Source of the DNA: a gamma proteobacterium L18
GTDB lineage: Bacteria; Pseudomonadota; Gammaproteobacteria; Pseudomonadales; Pseudomonadaceae
Assembly: GCA_000497835.1 (NCBI GenBank)
Contig: KI547170.1
Location: 80,104 to 117,199 of the forward strand
Length of the DNA: 37,096 nucleotides
Direction of reading: 5' to 3'
Positions 6,829 through 15,608 of the stretch are shown here, one piece after another. Below the pieces are notes generated by a model that worked only from the letters and a program-made list of their open reading frames with translations, made no database searches and was not told the DNA's origin. The position numbers and the translations under genes are program-made. Within the stretch, counting starts at the first letter, position 1; the number at the start of each line of letters is the position of its first letter.

Positions 6829-7908
6829 ATGGCTGCTCGTCGGTTGGGGTTGGTGGTGGGGGTGTGCCTGGCGGCAGCCCTGGCCGGTTGTGGGCAGGGC
6901 AAGCCGGCACCGCGCGAGTATCCGCGCGTGCAGGTGATGTCGGTGCAAAGCGCCGATTTCGCCGCGCCGGTCAGCCTCACCGGGGACATTCAGGCGCGGG
7001 TGCAAACCCAGCTGTCATTCCGCGTGGGCGGCAAGATCATCAAGCGCATGGTCGATGTCGGCGACCGCGTCACCGCGCGCCAGGTGCTGGCCCAGCTCGA
7101 CCCCAAAGACCTGCAGACCAACGTCGATTCCGCCAAGGCTGCGGTGTTCGCCGAACAGGCCCGCGTCACCCAGGCCCAGGCCGCGTTCGTGCGTCAGCAA
7201 AAACTGCTGCCCAAGGGCTACACCAGCCAAAGCGAATACGACTCCGCCCAGGCCGCCCTGCGTAGCAGCCAGAGCGCCCTGACCGCCGCCAACGCGCAAC
7301 TGGCCAGCGCCCGCGAACAACTGAGCTACACCGATCTTGTCGCCGACGCCCCCGGCATCATCACCGCCCGCCAGGCCGAAGTCGGCCAGGTGGTGCAGGC
7401 TACCGTGCCGATCTTCAGCCTGGCCCGCGATGGCGAGCGCGATGCCGTGTTCAACGTCTACGAATCCCTGTTCGTCGCCCCGCCCACCGACCAGCCTGTG
7501 CCCGTCAGCCTGGTCGAAGACCCCAGCATCAAGACCAGCGGCAAGGTGCGCGAAGTGACCCCGGCGGTGTCGGCGCAGACCGGCACCTTGCAGGTCAAAG
7601 TGGCGCTGGCCAGCCTGCCGCCGGGCATGAACCTGGGCTCGGTGGTCAGTGGCAGCCTCAGCGGCCCGGCCAAACCCAGCATCGAACTGCCCTGGTCGGC
7701 CCTGACCAAGGACGGCAGCGACCCCGCTGTGTGGCGGGTGGACGCGCAGAACAAGGCCAGCCTGCAAAAGGTCACGGTGATTCGCTACCTGACCGGCAAA
7801 GTGGTGATCGGTGAAGGCCTGCAGAACGGCGAAAAAGTCGTGGTGGCCGGCGGTCAACTGTTGCACCCGGACATGCAGGTCGAGATCGCCGCCGAGGACA
7901 AACCATGA
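6829..7908 (+). CDS. triA: RND efflux membrane fusion lipoprotein, TriA-like
   Basis: A 359-residue periplasmic adaptor (HlyD/MFP family) with a lipobox AALAGC (cysteine 21). It has the usual order: lipoyl half GDIQARVQTQLSFRVGGKI, an alpha-helical coiled-coil hairpin (about residues 95-170, rich in Ala, Gln and Arg), the second lipoyl half, then beta-barrel and membrane-proximal domains. ATG at 6829 follows AAAGGAGC. The gene overlaps a second adaptor by ATGA. Two adaptors in a row before one RND pump is the hallmark of TriABC of P. aeruginosa, a triclosan efflux system that borrows the outer-membrane channel OpmH. The substrate here is not proven. Confidence 0.88.
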   Translation: MAARRLGLVVGVCLAAALAGCGQGKPAPREYPRVQVMSVQSADFAAPVSLTGDIQARVQTQLSFRVGGKIIKRMVDVGDRVTARQVLAQLDPKDLQTNVDSAKAAVFAEQARVTQAQAAFVRQQKLLPKGYTSQSEYDSAQAALRSSQSALTAANAQLASAREQLSYTDLVADAPGIITARQAEVGQVVQATVPIFSLARDGERDAVFNVYESLFVAPPTDQPVPVSLVEDPSIKTSGKVREVTPAVSAQTGTLQVKVALASLPPGMNLGSVVSGSLSGPAKPSIELPWSALTKDGSDPAVWRVDAQNKASLQKVTVIRYLTGKVVIGEGLQNGEKVVVAGGQLLHPDMQVEIAAEDKP

Positions 7909-8975
7909 GCCGTACGTTGGCGCTGATGTGCCTGGGCCTGGCACTGCTGGGCTGCTCAAAGAACGAACCGCCACCCGAGCCGGTACGCCCGGTGCTGTCG
8001 GTACAGATCAACCCGCGCAACATCGAGCAACTAGGCCGTTTCGCCGGCACTATCCAGGCCCGCTACGAAAGCACCCTGGGCTTCCGGGTGTCCGGCCGCA
8101 TTGCCCGTCGGGCCGTGGACGTGGGCGCCGAGGTGAAGGCCGGTGACCTGCTGGCGACCCTCGACCCCACCGACCTGCAAAACCAGGTGCGCTCAAGCCA
8201 GGGTGACCTGGCCCGGGTGCAGGCCCAGTGGATCAACGCCCAGGCCGACGCACGTCGCCAGCAGGAGCTGTTTGACCGTGGCGTGGGCGCCCAGGCGCAA
8301 CTGGACGTGGCGCAGACCAACCTGAAAACCACCAAGGCCTCCCTCGACCAGGCCAAGGCCTCGGTCAGCCAGGCCCGCGACCAGCTCAATTACAGCGAAC
8401 TGCGCACCGACCACGACGCCGTGGTCACCCACTGGAACGCCGAAGCCGGCCAGGTGGTAGGCGCAGGCCAAGAGGTGGTGACCCTGGCCCGCCCCGACAT
8501 CAAGGAAGCCGTCATCGACTTGCCCTCGACCCTGGCCGAGCAACTGCCGCCGGGCGTGACCTTCAGTGTCGCCGACCAGTTGGAGCCCAGCATCGTCACC
8601 ACCGCTACCCTGCGCGAGCTGGAGCCCCAGGCCGACAGTGCCACGCGCACCCGTCGCGCACGGCTGACCCTGGCCGATACCCCGGCGTCGTTCCGCCTGG
8701 GTACCGCCATCGGCGTCACCCTGAGCACCGCCATCGAACCCAAGGTGGAGCTGCCGCTCAGCGCCATTCAGGAAGTCGATGGCCAGTCGCGCATCTGGAT
8801 TCTCGACATGCAAAACCACACGGTCGCGCCCCAGGCGGTGCAGGTGCTCAGCCGTGACCAGGATTCAGTCATCGTCAGCGCCGGGCTCAAGGCCGGCACG
8901 CGCGTGGTCAGCGCTGGCGTCAACAGTCTCAAACCCGGACAGAAGGTCAAAGTGGACGAGGGCAGCAAGCAATGA
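7905..8975 (+). CDS. triB: RND efflux membrane fusion lipoprotein, TriB-like
   Basis: A 356-residue second adaptor with lipobox LALLGC (cysteine 17). The domain plan matches the previous protein: GTIQARYESTLGFRVSGRI, a coiled-coil hairpin around residues 95-165, then LRTDHDAVVTHWNAEAGQVV. The two adaptors are clearly paralogous but well diverged, as expected if they form mixed assemblies in one pump. It overlaps triA and triC by 4 bp each, so all three are translationally coupled. No outer-membrane factor gene is present. Confidence 0.88.
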   Translation: MSRTLALMCLGLALLGCSKNEPPPEPVRPVLSVQINPRNIEQLGRFAGTIQARYESTLGFRVSGRIARRAVDVGAEVKAGDLLATLDPTDLQNQVRSSQGDLARVQAQWINAQADARRQQELFDRGVGAQAQLDVAQTNLKTTKASLDQAKASVSQARDQLNYSELRTDHDAVVTHWNAEAGQVVGAGQEVVTLARPDIKEAVIDLPSTLAEQLPPGVTFSVADQLEPSIVTTATLRELEPQADSATRTRRARLTLADTPASFRLGTAIGVTLSTAIEPKVELPLSAIQEVDGQSRIWILDMQNHTVAPQAVQVLSRDQDSVIVSAGLKAGTRVVSAGVNSLKPGQKVKVDEGSKQ

Positions 8976-11900
8976 AAGGAAGCTTCAACCTGTCCGACTG
9001 GGCGCTCAAGCACCAGTCCTTCGTCTGGTACCTGATGTTCGTGGCCTTGCTGATGGGGGTGTTCTCCTACCTCAACCTGGGCCGCGAAGAAGACCCCAGC
9101 TTCACCATCAAGACCATGATTATCCAGACCCGCTGGCCGGGCGCCACCCAGGACGAGACCCTGCTGCAGGTCACCGACCGCATCGAGAAAAAGCTCGAAG
9201 AGCTGGATTCCCTGGACTACGTGAAAAGCTACACCCGGCCCGGCGAGTCCACCGTGTTCGTGTACCTGCGCGACACCACCAACGGCAAGGCCATCCCGCA
9301 GATCTGGTACCAGGTGCGCAAGAAGATCGACGACATCCGCAGCAGCTTCCCCCAGGGCATCCAGGGGCCGGCGTTCAACGATGAGTTCGGTGATGTGTAT
9401 GGTTCGATCTACGCCTTCACCGCCGACGGCTTGAGCATGCGCCAGCTACGCGACTACGTGGAGCAGGCCCGCGCCGAGATCCGCCAGGTGCCGGGGCTGG
9501 GCAAGATCGAGATGATCGGCGCCCAGGACGAGGTGCTGTACCTGAACTTCTCGACCCGCAAACTGGCAGCCCTGGGCATCGACCAGCGCCAGGTGGTACA
9601 AGCCCTGCAGGCGCAGAACGCGGTAACGCCCGCCGGGGTGATCGAGGCCGGGCCGGAGCGCATTTCCGTGCGCACCAGCGGGCAGTTCGCTTCCGAGAAA
9701 GACCTGGCCGCCGTCAACCTGCGGCTCAACGACCGCTTCTATCGCCTGGCCGACGTCGCCGATATCCAGCGCGGCTACAGTGACCCGCCCACGCCCATGT
9801 TCCGCTTCAACGGCCAGCCGGCCATCGGCCTGGGCATCGCCATGCGCGACGGTGGCAACATCCAGTCGTTCGGCAAGGCGCTGCACCAGCGCATCACCGA
9901 GATCACCGCTGACCTGCCCGTAGGCGTGGGCATCCATAACGTCTCCGACCAGGCCCAGGTAGTGGAAGAGGCCGTTGGCGGGTTTACCAGTGCGCTGTTC
10001 GAGGCGGTGATCATCGTACTGGTGGTCAGCTTCATCAGCCTGGGCGTGCGCGCCGGGCTGGTGGTGGCCTGCTCGATTCCATTGGTGCTGGCACTGGTGT
10101 TCGTGTTCATGGAATACAGCGGCATCACCATGCAGCGCATCTCGCTGGGGGCGTTGATCATCGCCCTGGGCTTGCTGGTGGACGACGCCATGATCACCGT
10201 GGAGATGATGGTCACGCGCCTGGAAATGGGCGAGACCAAAGAGCAGGCGGCCACGTTCGCCTACACCTCCACGGCCTTTCCGATGCTGACCGGTACGCTG
10301 GTGACGGTGGCAGGCTTTGTGCCTATCGGCCTCAACGCCAGCTCGGCGGGGGAATACACCTTCACCCTGTTCGCCGTGATTGCCGTGGCCATGTTGGTGT
10401 CCTGGGTGGTGGCAGTGCTGTTTGCGCCGGTGCTGGGCGTGCATATCCTCAGCACCAACGTCAAACCGCACTCCAACGAGGCGGGGCGTATCGGCCGGGC
10501 GTTCAACAGCGGGCTGCTGTGGTCCATGCGCCATCGCTGGCTGACCGTGGCGATTACCGTGGGGATTTTCCTGTTGTCGGTGTTCTGCATGAAATTCGTG
10601 CAGAACCAGTTTTTCCCGTCTTCCGACCGCCCCGAGGTACTGGTGGAACTCAACCTGCCACAGAACGCCTCGATCAACGAGACGCGCAAGGCAGTGGACA
10701 AGCTTGAAGCCACGCTCAAAGGCGACCCGGACATCGACCGCTGGAGCACCTACATCGGCCAGGGCGCCATCCGTTTCTACCTGCCGCTGGACCAGCAACT
10801 GGAGAACCCGTACTACGCCCAACTAGTGATCGTCAGCAAAAGCCTGGAACAGCGCGCCGCCCTGATGGACCGGTTGCGCCAGCGCCTGCGCGACAATTTC
10901 GTCGGCATTGGCAGCTACGTGCAGACCCTGGAAATGGGCCCGCCGGTGGGCCGGCCGATCCAGTACCGGGTCAGCGGCAAGGACATCGACCAGGTGCGCA
11001 GGCACGCCATTGACCTGGCGAGCCTGCTGGACAAGAACCCGCACATCGGCCAGATCATTTACGACTGGAACGAGCCGGGCAAGGTGCTGCGCATCGACAT
11101 CAACCAGGACAAGGCACGGCAGCTGGGGCTGTCTTCGGAGGATGTGGCCAAGCTGATGAACACCATCGTCAGCGGCACCGCCGTGACCCAGGTGAACGAC
11201 GACATCTACCTGATCAACGTGGTGGGCCGCGCCGAAAATGCCGAGCGGGGCTCGCCGGAGACCTTGCAGAACCTGCAGATCGTTACCCCCAACGGCGTGT
11301 CGATCCCGCTGCTGGCGTTTGCTACCGTGCGTTATGAGCTGGAGCAACCGCTGGTGTGGCGTCGTGATCGGCATCCCACTATCACCATCAAGGCCTCGGT
11401 GCGCGACCAGATGCAGCCCACCGACCTGGTCACCCAGCTCAAGCCCGACATCGAGCAGTTCGCCAACAGCCTGCCCGTGGGCTACAAGGTGGCCACCGGT
11501 GGCACCGTGGAGGAAAGCGGCAAGGCCCAGGGCCCGATTGCCAAGGTGGTGCCGCTGATGCTGTTTTTGATGGCGACCTTCCTGATGATCCAACTGCATA
11601 GCGTGCAGAAGATGTTCCTGGTGGCCAGCGTCGCGCCGCTAGGCTTGATCGGCGTGGTGGTGGCGCTGGTACCGACCGGCACGCCGATGGGCTTCGTGGC
11701 CATCCTCGGCATTTTGGCGCTGATCGGCATCATCATCCGCAACTCGGTGATCCTGGTGACCCAGATCGACAGCTTCGAAAAGGATGGCTACACCCCTTGG
11801 GACGCCGTGGTCGAAGCCACCCAGCATCGCCGCCGCCCCATCCTGCTGACCGCCGCGGCAGCCAGCCTGGGCATGATCCCCATCGCGCGCGAAGTGTTCT

Positions 11901-12022
11901 GGGGCCCCATGGCCTACGCCATGATCGGCGGCATCATCAGCGCCACGCTGCTGACGCTGCTGTTCCTGCCGGCGCTGTATGTGGCGTGGTACAAGATCAA
12001 GGAGCCGAAGAAGGCCGCATGA
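8972..12022 (+). CDS. triC: RND efflux transporter, TriC-like
   Basis: A 1016-residue inner-membrane RND pump of the AcrB/hydrophobe-amphiphile family with twelve expected membrane helices and two large periplasmic loops. The proton-relay acids are D404 and D405 in GLLVDDAMITVE. The second half carries the matching late helix segment IIRNSVILVTQID. The N-terminus FNLSDWALKHQSFVWYLMFVALLMG is the first helix. The length is close to that remembered for TriC. It is the last gene of the operon; the stop is followed 15 bp later by the second copy of the 221-bp inverted element, which may serve as the 3' end. Confidence 0.93.
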   Translation: MKGSFNLSDWALKHQSFVWYLMFVALLMGVFSYLNLGREEDPSFTIKTMIIQTRWPGATQDETLLQVTDRIEKKLEELDSLDYVKSYTRPGESTVFVYLRDTTNGKAIPQIWYQVRKKIDDIRSSFPQGIQGPAFNDEFGDVYGSIYAFTADGLSMRQLRDYVEQARAEIRQVPGLGKIEMIGAQDEVLYLNFSTRKLAALGIDQRQVVQALQAQNAVTPAGVIEAGPERISVRTSGQFASEKDLAAVNLRLNDRFYRLADVADIQRGYSDPPTPMFRFNGQPAIGLGIAMRDGGNIQSFGKALHQRITEITADLPVGVGIHNVSDQAQVVEEAVGGFTSALFEAVIIVLVVSFISLGVRAGLVVACSIPLVLALVFVFMEYSGITMQRISLGALIIALGLLVDDAMITVEMMVTRLEMGETKEQAATFAYTSTAFPMLTGTLVTVAGFVPIGLNASSAGEYTFTLFAVIAVAMLVSWVVAVLFAPVLGVHILSTNVKPHSNEAGRIGRAFNSGLLWSMRHRWLTVAITVGIFLLSVFCMKFVQNQFFPSSDRPEVLVELNLPQNASINETRKAVDKLEATLKGDPDIDRWSTYIGQGAIRFYLPLDQQLENPYYAQLVIVSKSLEQRAALMDRLRQRLRDNFVGIGSYVQTLEMGPPVGRPIQYRVSGKDIDQVRRHAIDLASLLDKNPHIGQIIYDWNEPGKVLRIDINQDKARQLGLSSEDVAKLMNTIVSGTAVTQVNDDIYLINVVGRAENAERGSPETLQNLQIVTPNGVSIPLLAFATVRYELEQPLVWRRDRHPTITIKASVRDQMQPTDLVTQLKPDIEQFANSLPVGYKVATGGTVEESGKAQGPIAKVVPLMLFLMATFLMIQLHSVQKMFLVASVAPLGLIGVVVALVPTGTPMGFVAILGILALIGIIIRNSVILVTQIDSFEKDGYTPWDAVVEATQHRRRPILLTAAAASLGMIPIAREVFWGPMAYAMIGGIISATLLTLLFLPALYVAWYKIKEPKKAA

Positions 12023-12037
12023 TGCCACTGCCTTAAT

Positions 12038-12258
12038 CTGTAGCAGCGGCCGTCAGGTCGCGTCACAGGCGCCGCGCATTGGCCGGCCCACCGCGCCGTC
12101 TGTGACGCAGCCTTCGGCAGCTGCTACGGGCCGGCGTCGTCTGCATCGCGGCCAAGGCCGGCTCCTACCCCGAACGGTGTAGGAGCCGACTTCAGTCGCG
12201 ATGCAGGCGACGCGATTTCAAGACAGTTGCTGCTACACAGGCGAGGCGCACACTGTGG
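12038..12258 (-). repeat. 221-bp composite palindromic element, copy B
   Basis: This is the reverse-complement mate of 6376-6596, with the same length and no gaps in hand alignment. It fills nearly all of the 245-bp gap between triC and the convergent methyltransferase gene, so the only sequence between those two genes is this element. It can form strong hairpins and may act as a shared end for both transcripts. Confidence 0.85.
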
Positions 12259-12267
12259 AAGATGCCA

Positions 12268-12900
12268 TCAGGCGGCGAATTTGCGCCACACACTCGCCAA
12301 CCAGGGCTGCTGCTCACGCGGCAAGCCTGCCGGGCGGTAGTAGTGTTCAAGCTCGACAAACCCGGCCTCGGTCAGCACCCGCCGCCAATTCTCCAGGTCG
12401 TGATACGCCCCATATCGCGGCCCTTTCCAGCCTTCCTGGTTGTCGCCCCGCGGGTTGGAGCTGAACAGCACCCCCCCTGGCTTCAACGTGGCATGCAACT
12501 GAGCCAGCACCCGAGGCAGTTCCTGGCTGGGGATGTGGAACAGCACGGCATTGGCGAAGATGCCATCGAAGCGCTCGACCGGCAGGTCCAGCTCAAGGAA
12601 GTTCTGCTGCCACACCTCGCAGCCACTGTCCGCACGCGCCATTTCGGCAAAGCGTTCACTGCCGTCCAGCCCTGTCGCGACGTGACCCAGACGCGTGAAG
12701 GTGCGCAGATCACGCCCCGGCCCGCAGCCGAAATCGAGGATCTGCGCAGGCGCTGGCACCTGGATATGCCGCAGCAGTGCCTCGATGTTCTGGCTGACAT
12801 CGTGGTCACGGGTGCCTTCACGGAAGCTTTCGGCGGTCTGGTTATAGTTGCCCAGGGTGGTCTGGGTGATCTGTTGCAGGGCCTGGGGGTCGAGTTTCAT
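12268..12900 (-). CDS. Class I SAM-dependent methyltransferase
   Basis: A 210-residue cytoplasmic methyltransferase of the Methyltransf_11/25 type. Motif I is ILDFGCGPGRDL (54-65), followed by the acidic GLDGSE loop that binds the ribose of S-adenosylmethionine, and then GIFANAVLFHI and LKPGGVLFSSNPRG. The ATG at 12900 is preferred to a TTG four codons upstream; neither has a convincing ribosome site. It lies 38 bp downstream of metI and may be read through from metQNI, which would link it to methionine supply. The substrate is unknown. Confidence 0.85.
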   Translation of the reverse strand: MKLDPQALQQITQTTLGNYNQTAESFREGTRDHDVSQNIEALLRHIQVPAPAQILDFGCGPGRDLRTFTRLGHVATGLDGSERFAEMARADSGCEVWQQNFLELDLPVERFDGIFANAVLFHIPSQELPRVLAQLHATLKPGGVLFSSNPRGDNQEGWKGPRYGAYHDLENWRRVLTEAGFVELEHYYRPAGLPREQQPWLASVWRKFAA

Positions 12901-12938
12901 CGTGGTCGCCAACGGTGGGTGATGACCACGATGATACC

Positions 12939-13583
12939 TCAGCGCTTGTTCAACACCTTGGCCAGCCGATCGCCGCCAAACTGGATGAACGCCACCAGCA
13001 CCACCAGCAGCACGATCACGGTCAGCATGATCTGGCTGTCGAAGCGCTGGTAGCCGTAGCGGTAGGCGATGTCGCCCAGGCCGCCGGCACCGATGGCGCC
13101 GGCCATGGCCGAGGAGTTGATCATGGTCACCAGGGTGATGGTGAAACCACCGACGATGCCGGGCCGAGCCTCAGGCAGCAGCACATGCCAGATGATGTGC
13201 CAGCGCCGGCAGCCCATGGCCTGGGCGGCTTCGATCAGGCCGTGGTCGACCTCGCGCAGGCTGACTTCGGCGATGCGCGCGAAGAACGGCGTGGCGGCGA
13301 TGGTCAGCGGCACCACGGCGGCCCACACGCCGTAGGTGGTGCCGACGATCAGGCGGGTGAAGGGGATCAGCGCCACCATCAGGATCAGGAACGGCACCGA
13401 GCGGAACAGGTTGACGAAGGCGCCCAGCACGCGGTTCACGGCCGGGGCTTCGTAGATGCCGCCCTTGCTGCTGGTGACCAGGATCACCGCCAGGGGAATA
13501 CCCAGGATCAGCGCGATAAAGGACGACACGCCGACCATCAGCAGCGTGTCGAGGATGCCTTGCAACAGTCGTTCAGCCCACAT
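12939..13583 (-). CDS. metI: Methionine ABC transporter permease MetI
   Basis: A 214-residue, five-helix permease, close to the 217 residues of E. coli MetI. The EAA loop is [22 protein letters not shown], and [15 protein letters not shown] is family-typical. I place the start at the ATG at 13583, preceded by GGAGGTG, although the frame is open further upstream. It overlaps the metN stop by 11 bp. It forms a homodimeric channel for MetN and would accept methionine from the MetQ encoded just upstream in this operon. Confidence 0.92.
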   Translation of the reverse strand: MWAERLLQGILDTLLMVGVSSFIALILGIPLAVILVTSSKGGIYEAPAVNRVLGAFVNLFRSVPFLILMVALIPFTRLIVGTTYGVWAAVVPLTIAATPFFARIAEVSLREVDHGLIEAAQAMGCRRWHIIWHVLLPEARPGIVGGFTITLVTMINSSAMAGAIGAGGLGDIAYRYGYQRFDSQIMLTVIVLLVVLVAFIQFGGDRLAKVLNKR

Positions 13584-14691
13584 AACCCAGCACCTCCACG
13601 TGATGCGCCCACAGGGCGGCACGCTCCACCAATTGTTCGCGGGTCAGCGGCGAGTGCGCCACGGCGATCACCAGTTGTCCCAGGGCGCGGCCCTGAATGC
13701 GCTCCACGCCGCCCTGCAGGAGGCTGACGCGGCCGCCCAGGCTATGGAACAACGCCGACAGGTCCGGCTCCTCACCGTCGGCGCCGTTCAGGCGCAGGCC
13801 CAGCACCAGTGCCGAACCGGCTGATTGCGGCTCGCTGTTCAGGCGTGCTTGCAACTCGGCCGGCAAGCCATGCTGCAGCGGCGCCAGCAGGGTCTTGCTG
13901 ACCTCGTGCTGCGGGTCGCCGAACACCTGCCACACCGGGCCTTGCTCGACCACCCGGCCCTTTTCCAGCACCACCACGCGGTCGCAGATATCGCGGATCA
14001 CCGCCATTTCGTGGGTAATCAGGATCACCGTCAGGCCCAGGCGCTGGTTGATATCGCGCAGCAGCGCCAGGATCGACTCGGTGGTCTCTGGGTCCAGCGC
14101 CGAGGTGGCCTCGTCGCACAGCAGAATCGCCGGGTCGTGCACCAGCGCCCGGGCGATGCCCACGCGCTGCTTCTGCCCACCGGATAGCTGCGCCGGGTAG
14201 ACGTGATGCTTGTCGGCCAGGCCCACCAGCTCCAGCAACTGACTGACCTTGCGGTGCCGCTCGGCTTGGCTCACGCCCGCCACCTTCAGCGGAAGCTCGA
14301 CGTTCTGCCAGACGGTCTTGGCCGACATCAGGTTGAAGTGCTGAAAGATCATGCCGATGCGCCGACGCAGCGCCACCAGGTGATCCTCATCGAACTCGCC
14401 GATATCCACCTGATCGATCAACACCCGGCCCACGCTGGGTTGCTCCAGGCGGTTGATGGTGCGGATCAGCGATGACTTGCCCGCGCCACTGCGGCCGATG
14501 ATGCCGAAGATCTCGCCGCGCTGGATGTTCAGGTCGATGCCCTGCAGGGCCTGCACCGGGCCGTTCTGGCCCTGATAGGTCTTGCCCACGCCGATGAAGC
14601 GCACGTGGGCGTTGGCCAGTTCCGGGTGCAGCTGGGTGCGTTCGGCGCTGACGGCCGGGGCGGTTTCAATCAGGCGCTGGGCGCTGCTCAT
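13573..14691 (-). CDS. metN: Methionine ABC transporter ATP-binding protein MetN
   Basis: A 372-residue ATPase. Walker A is GRSGAGKSS (66-74), the signature LSGGQKQR, Walker [14 protein letters not shown]. The C-terminal ~80 residues match the NIL/ACT-like domain through which methionine inhibits uptake. There is an unusual N-terminal extension of about 28 residues before the ATPase fold starts at [12 protein letters not shown]. coli MetN begins directly there. The ATG at 14691 follows GGAGC and lies 2 bp after the metQ stop. Confidence 0.92.
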   Translation of the reverse strand: MSSAQRLIETAPAVSAERTQLHPELANAHVRFIGVGKTYQGQNGPVQALQGIDLNIQRGEIFGIIGRSGAGKSSLIRTINRLEQPSVGRVLIDQVDIGEFDEDHLVALRRRIGMIFQHFNLMSAKTVWQNVELPLKVAGVSQAERHRKVSQLLELVGLADKHHVYPAQLSGGQKQRVGIARALVHDPAILLCDEATSALDPETTESILALLRDINQRLGLTVILITHEMAVIRDICDRVVVLEKGRVVEQGPVWQVFGDPQHEVSKTLLAPLQHGLPAELQARLNSEPQSAGSALVLGLRLNGADGEEPDLSALFHSLGGRVSLLQGGVERIQGRALGQLVIAVAHSPLTREQLVERAALWAHHVEVLGYVG

Positions 14692-14693
14692 GG

Positions 14694-15485
14694 TCAGCTC
14701 CCCCAACCGGTCTGGTAAAGCTTGCCGTAGGTCTTGTCCAGGGCAGCGCGTACTACCGGCGAGTGCTGGTAGATGTCGACGAACTTGGCCAGGCGCGCAT
14801 CGGTTTTGTTCTTGGGCTGGATGACGAACTGGATCACGTACTCAGGGTGGTCGACACCGTCGAACAGCAGTGCCGACTCGGCATCGAAGGTCTTGGCCAG
14901 GCGGATATAGGCCGGGTAGCCCTGCACCAGGTCGGCGTCATCGTAGGCGCGCACCAGTTGCACCGCTTCCACCTGCAGGATTTTCAGGTGCTTGGGGTTG
15001 GCGACGATATCGTCCTCGGTGGCCTTGTAACCCACGCCGTCCTTGAGGGTGATCAGCTTGGCCTTGGCCAGCAGTTGCAGGCCACGGCCGCTGTTGATGG
15101 GGTCGTTGGCGATGGCCACGGTGGCGCCGTCGGGCAGGTCGTTGAAGCTTTTGTATTTCCTGGAGTAGAGGCCGACGTTGTTGATGATGCCGGGGGCGTA
15201 GGGCACCAGGTCGAAGCCGGCGGCGGCCTTGGCGTTTTCCAGGAAGGGGATGTGCTGGAAGTAGTTCACGTCGATGTCGCCGGCGGCCAGGCTGACGTTG
15301 GGGGCGATCCAGTCGGTGAATTCCACCAGTTGCACTTTCAGGCCTTGCTTGTCGGCTTCGGCGACGGCGGCCTCCAGGGGGATGGCGAAGGCGGCCGTGG
15401 TGCCGATTTTCAGCGGGGCATCGGCGGCGTGGGCCAGGCCGGTGGCCAGGCTGAGGGTGAGCAGCAGGGTGGTGAGTGTTTTCAT
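14694..15485 (-). CDS. metQ: MetQ-family methionine-binding protein (operon copy)
   Basis: A 263-residue NlpA/MetQ-family binding protein with a signal peptide of about 20 residues (ending GLAHA) and no lipobox. It is clearly diverged from the stand-alone copy at 2102; for example it has [13 protein letters not shown] where the other has RLDANYFQTLPYL. It is the first gene of metQ-metN-metI. Its place after sulfur-scavenging monooxygenase genes suggests that the ligand may be methionine or a relative such as a sulfoxide. An IR-rich 123-bp gap separates it from the monooxygenase upstream. Confidence 0.9.
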   Translation of the reverse strand: MKTLTTLLLTLSLATGLAHAADAPLKIGTTAAFAIPLEAAVAEADKQGLKVQLVEFTDWIAPNVSLAAGDIDVNYFQHIPFLENAKAAAGFDLVPYAPGIINNVGLYSRKYKSFNDLPDGATVAIANDPINSGRGLQLLAKAKLITLKDGVGYKATEDDIVANPKHLKILQVEAVQLVRAYDDADLVQGYPAYIRLAKTFDAESALLFDGVDHPEYVIQFVIQPKNKTDARLAKFVDIYQHSPVVRAALDKTYGKLYQTGWGS

Positions 15486-15518
15486 GGTGTTCAGTCCGGA
15501 ATAGGTGGTGATGCTTCC

Positions 15519-15605
15519 GGCCTCTCGCGAGCAAGCTTTGCTCCCACAGCGTACGCCCCACTTAAGGTAAACACTGTGGGAGCAACGCTTGCTCGCGATG
15601 AGGCC
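15519..15605. repeat. REP doublet between monooxygenase and metQ
   Basis: Two facing copies of the GCGAGCAAGCTTTGCTCCCACAG element are separated by a 31-base spacer. The right copy has AACGCTT in place of AAAGCTT. The element ends 3 bp before the monooxygenase stop, so it lies inside the putative operon and could attenuate or stabilise transcripts. Confidence 0.88.
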
Positions 15606-15608
15606 AGC

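Noticed and set aside
9446..10822. Long open frame antisense to triC (458 codons)
   Set aside because: It mirrors a strongly conserved gene, its product is a His/Gln/Ala-rich low-complexity chain with no recognisable domain, and high GC keeps antisense frames open. The same applies to long antisense frames at 25595-27301 (in betT), 14763-15905 and 17027-18241.
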